50,291 bases of DNA, from the NCBI GenBank assembly GCA_002343845.1, contig DDSQ01000138.1, forward strand, positions 2,769 to 53,059. Reading direction: 5' to 3'. Below, one piece after another: positions 49,353 through 50,291 of the stretch. The notes beneath the pieces were generated by a model that saw only the letters and a list, made by a program, of their open reading frames with translations, ran no database searches and was not told the origin of the DNA. Position numbers and translations under genes: made by a program. This DNA is from Planctomycetes bacterium UBA2386 (GTDB lineage: Bacteria; Planctomycetota; UBA1135; UBA2386). How positions within the stretch are numbered: the first letter of the stretch is position 1; the number at the start of each line of letters is the position of its first letter.

Positions 49353-50291
49353 TCAGGCCTTCTCGAGGCGCGCGCCCTGCGGCGTGTCGACGATCTTCCA
49401 GCCAGCGGCAGCCACACGGTCGCGGATGCGGTCGGCCGCCGCGAAGTCCTTCGCCTTCTTCGCCGCCGCGCGCTCCGGCAGCAGGGCCAGCAACTCCGCC
49501 GGCGCATCGCTGCCGGCCGCGGCCACGGGCTCGGCGCCAAAGCACCCGAGCACGTCCTCGAACCGCGCGAACGCCGCGAGCGCGGACCTCGCGCCCGCGA
49601 CCGACAGTTGACCCTTGTTGACGGCGCCGACGAACGCGAACACCGCCGCGAGCGCCTCGCTGACGTTCAGGTCCTCGCTCATCGCCGCGGTGAACGCCGC
49701 GTTCGCACCGGCCGTCGCTGCCGCGAGGTCGTCACCGCCCGCGCGTTCGCTGCCGTCGCGCACCGCGACCAGCCGCTGGCGCGCCCGCTGCACGCGCCCG
49801 ATCGACTCGCGCGCCGCGTCGAGCCCCTTCCACGTGAAGTTGAGCGACTGCCGGTACTGCACGCTCACCAGCGCGTAGCGCAGCTCCAACCCCGAGTAGC
49901 CCTTCGCGAACACGTCGGCGACCGTCCAGAAGTTGCCCTGGCTCTTGCTCATCTTCTTGCCGTCGACGAGCAGGTGCCGCGCGTGCAGCCAGATGCCGAC
50001 GAACGGTAGCCCCGTGTGGGCCTCGGTCTGCGCGATCTCGCATTCGTGGTGCGGGAACATGTTGTCCTCGCCGCCGGTGTGTACGTCGATCTGCTTGCCG
50101 AGGTAGTGCATCGACATCGCCGAGCACTCGATGTGCCAGCCGGGGAACCCGCGCGCGCCGTTCCGGAACGGCGCATCCCACTGCATCTGGTGCTTGGCAT
50201 CGACCTTCCACAACGCGAAGTCGCGCGGGTCCTTCTTCTCGTCGTTGACGGCGACGCGCGCCCCGGCCTCGAGCTCGTCGAGCACCTTGCC
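49353..50291 (-). CDS. cysS: Cysteinyl-tRNA synthetase, 3' part (runs off the window)
   Basis: The visible 312 residues are the C-terminal two-thirds. They include WDAPFRNGARGFPGWHIECSA and VHTGGEDNMFPHHECEIAQ with the zinc and cysteine-binding residues (C, H, H, E), the class I signature DGKKMSKSQGN, and the anticodon-binding helical domain with DLNVSEALAAVFAF. The final ~50 residues carry KKAKDFAAADRIRDRVAAAGW, the usual CysRS end. The 5' part, with HIGH, lies beyond 50291. The frame is open to the last base. Confidence 0.95.
   Translation of the reverse strand, partial: GKVLDELEAGARVAVNDEKKDPRDFALWKVDAKHQMQWDAPFRNGARGFPGWHIECSAMSMHYLGKQIDVHTGGEDNMFPHHECEIAQTEAHTGLPFVGIWLHARHLLVDGKKMSKSQGNFWTVADVFAKGYSGLELRYALVSVQYRQSLNFTWKGLDAARESIGRVQRARQRLVAVRDGSERAGGDDLAAATAGANAAFTAAMSEDLNVSEALAAVFAFVGAVNKGQLSVAGARSALAAFARFEDVLGCFGAEPVAAAGSDAPAELLALLPERAAAKKAKDFAAADRIRDRVAAAGWKIVDTPQGARLEKA

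Overview
The window is GC-rich, densely coded bacterial DNA with many short overlaps between genes. Several features fit a Planctomycetota-like diderm: an LpxC-FabZ fusion beside an OmpH/Skp-like gene, large secreted LamG, FG-GAP and carboxypeptidase-regulatory-like proteins, a sialate O-acetylesterase, a di-haem peroxidase and an SGNH/TPR protein. There is no rRNA or tRNA gene here, so the phylum is an inference from gene content. No phage, insertion sequence or CRISPR array was seen.

Layout. 1-4.1 kb (minus): a thioredoxin-like protein whose frame meets UGA exactly at the first Cys of its CxxC motif, then SGNH/TPR and HEAT-repeat exported proteins. 4.2-7.8 kb (plus): RlmD-like rRNA methyltransferase, aldose epimerase lipoprotein and di-haem peroxidase. 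7.8-9.8 kb (minus): a DUF4279-like protein coupled to a Pus10-type pseudouridine synthase (archaeal/eukaryotic type), and a degenerate receiver protein. 9.8-13.7 kb (plus): an RNase HII-like protein, a LamG protein and a membrane protein. 13.7-19.5 kb (minus): RNase HI, CCA-adding enzyme, sialate O-acetylesterase and a GT-C-like membrane protein. 19.7-25.1 kb (plus): a possible 17-codon leader ORF, two tandem paralogous surface proteins and tryptophan 2,3-dioxygenase. 25.1-30.4 kb: a GCS2-CBS fusion, a DUF1573-like protein, a lipoprotein and a LysM/L,D-transpeptidase. 30.4-33.8 kb (minus): a candidate 6S RNA, then skp, lpxC-fabZ and a Gfo/Idh oxidoreductase, apparently an envelope/lipid A operon. 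33.9-37.6 kb (minus): a frameshifted FG-GAP protein and a copper radical oxidase whose start codon is separated from its reading frame by an (AG)9 tract. 37.6-43.3 kb: PLP sulfur-amino-acid enzyme, JAMM protease overlapping acpS, lipoprotein and GH63 glycosidase. 43.3-46.5 kb: RluA-family synthase, beta-propeller, MoaD/ThiS-like carrier and two hotdog dehydratase-like proteins. 46.6-48.7 kb (plus): ECF sigma factor, probable anti-sigma factor and a secreted coiled-coil protein, each overlapping the next by 4 bp. 48.7-50.3 kb (minus): MsrB lipoprotein and the 3' part of cysS.

The observations most worth following are the candidate selenocysteine codon at the left edge, the out-of-frame (AG)9 tract just behind a strong ribosome binding site, the candidate 6S RNA, the bacterial Pus10-like gene, and a repeated TAnnnT hexamer only 7-10 bases before several start codons, which suggests leaderless or nearly leaderless transcripts.
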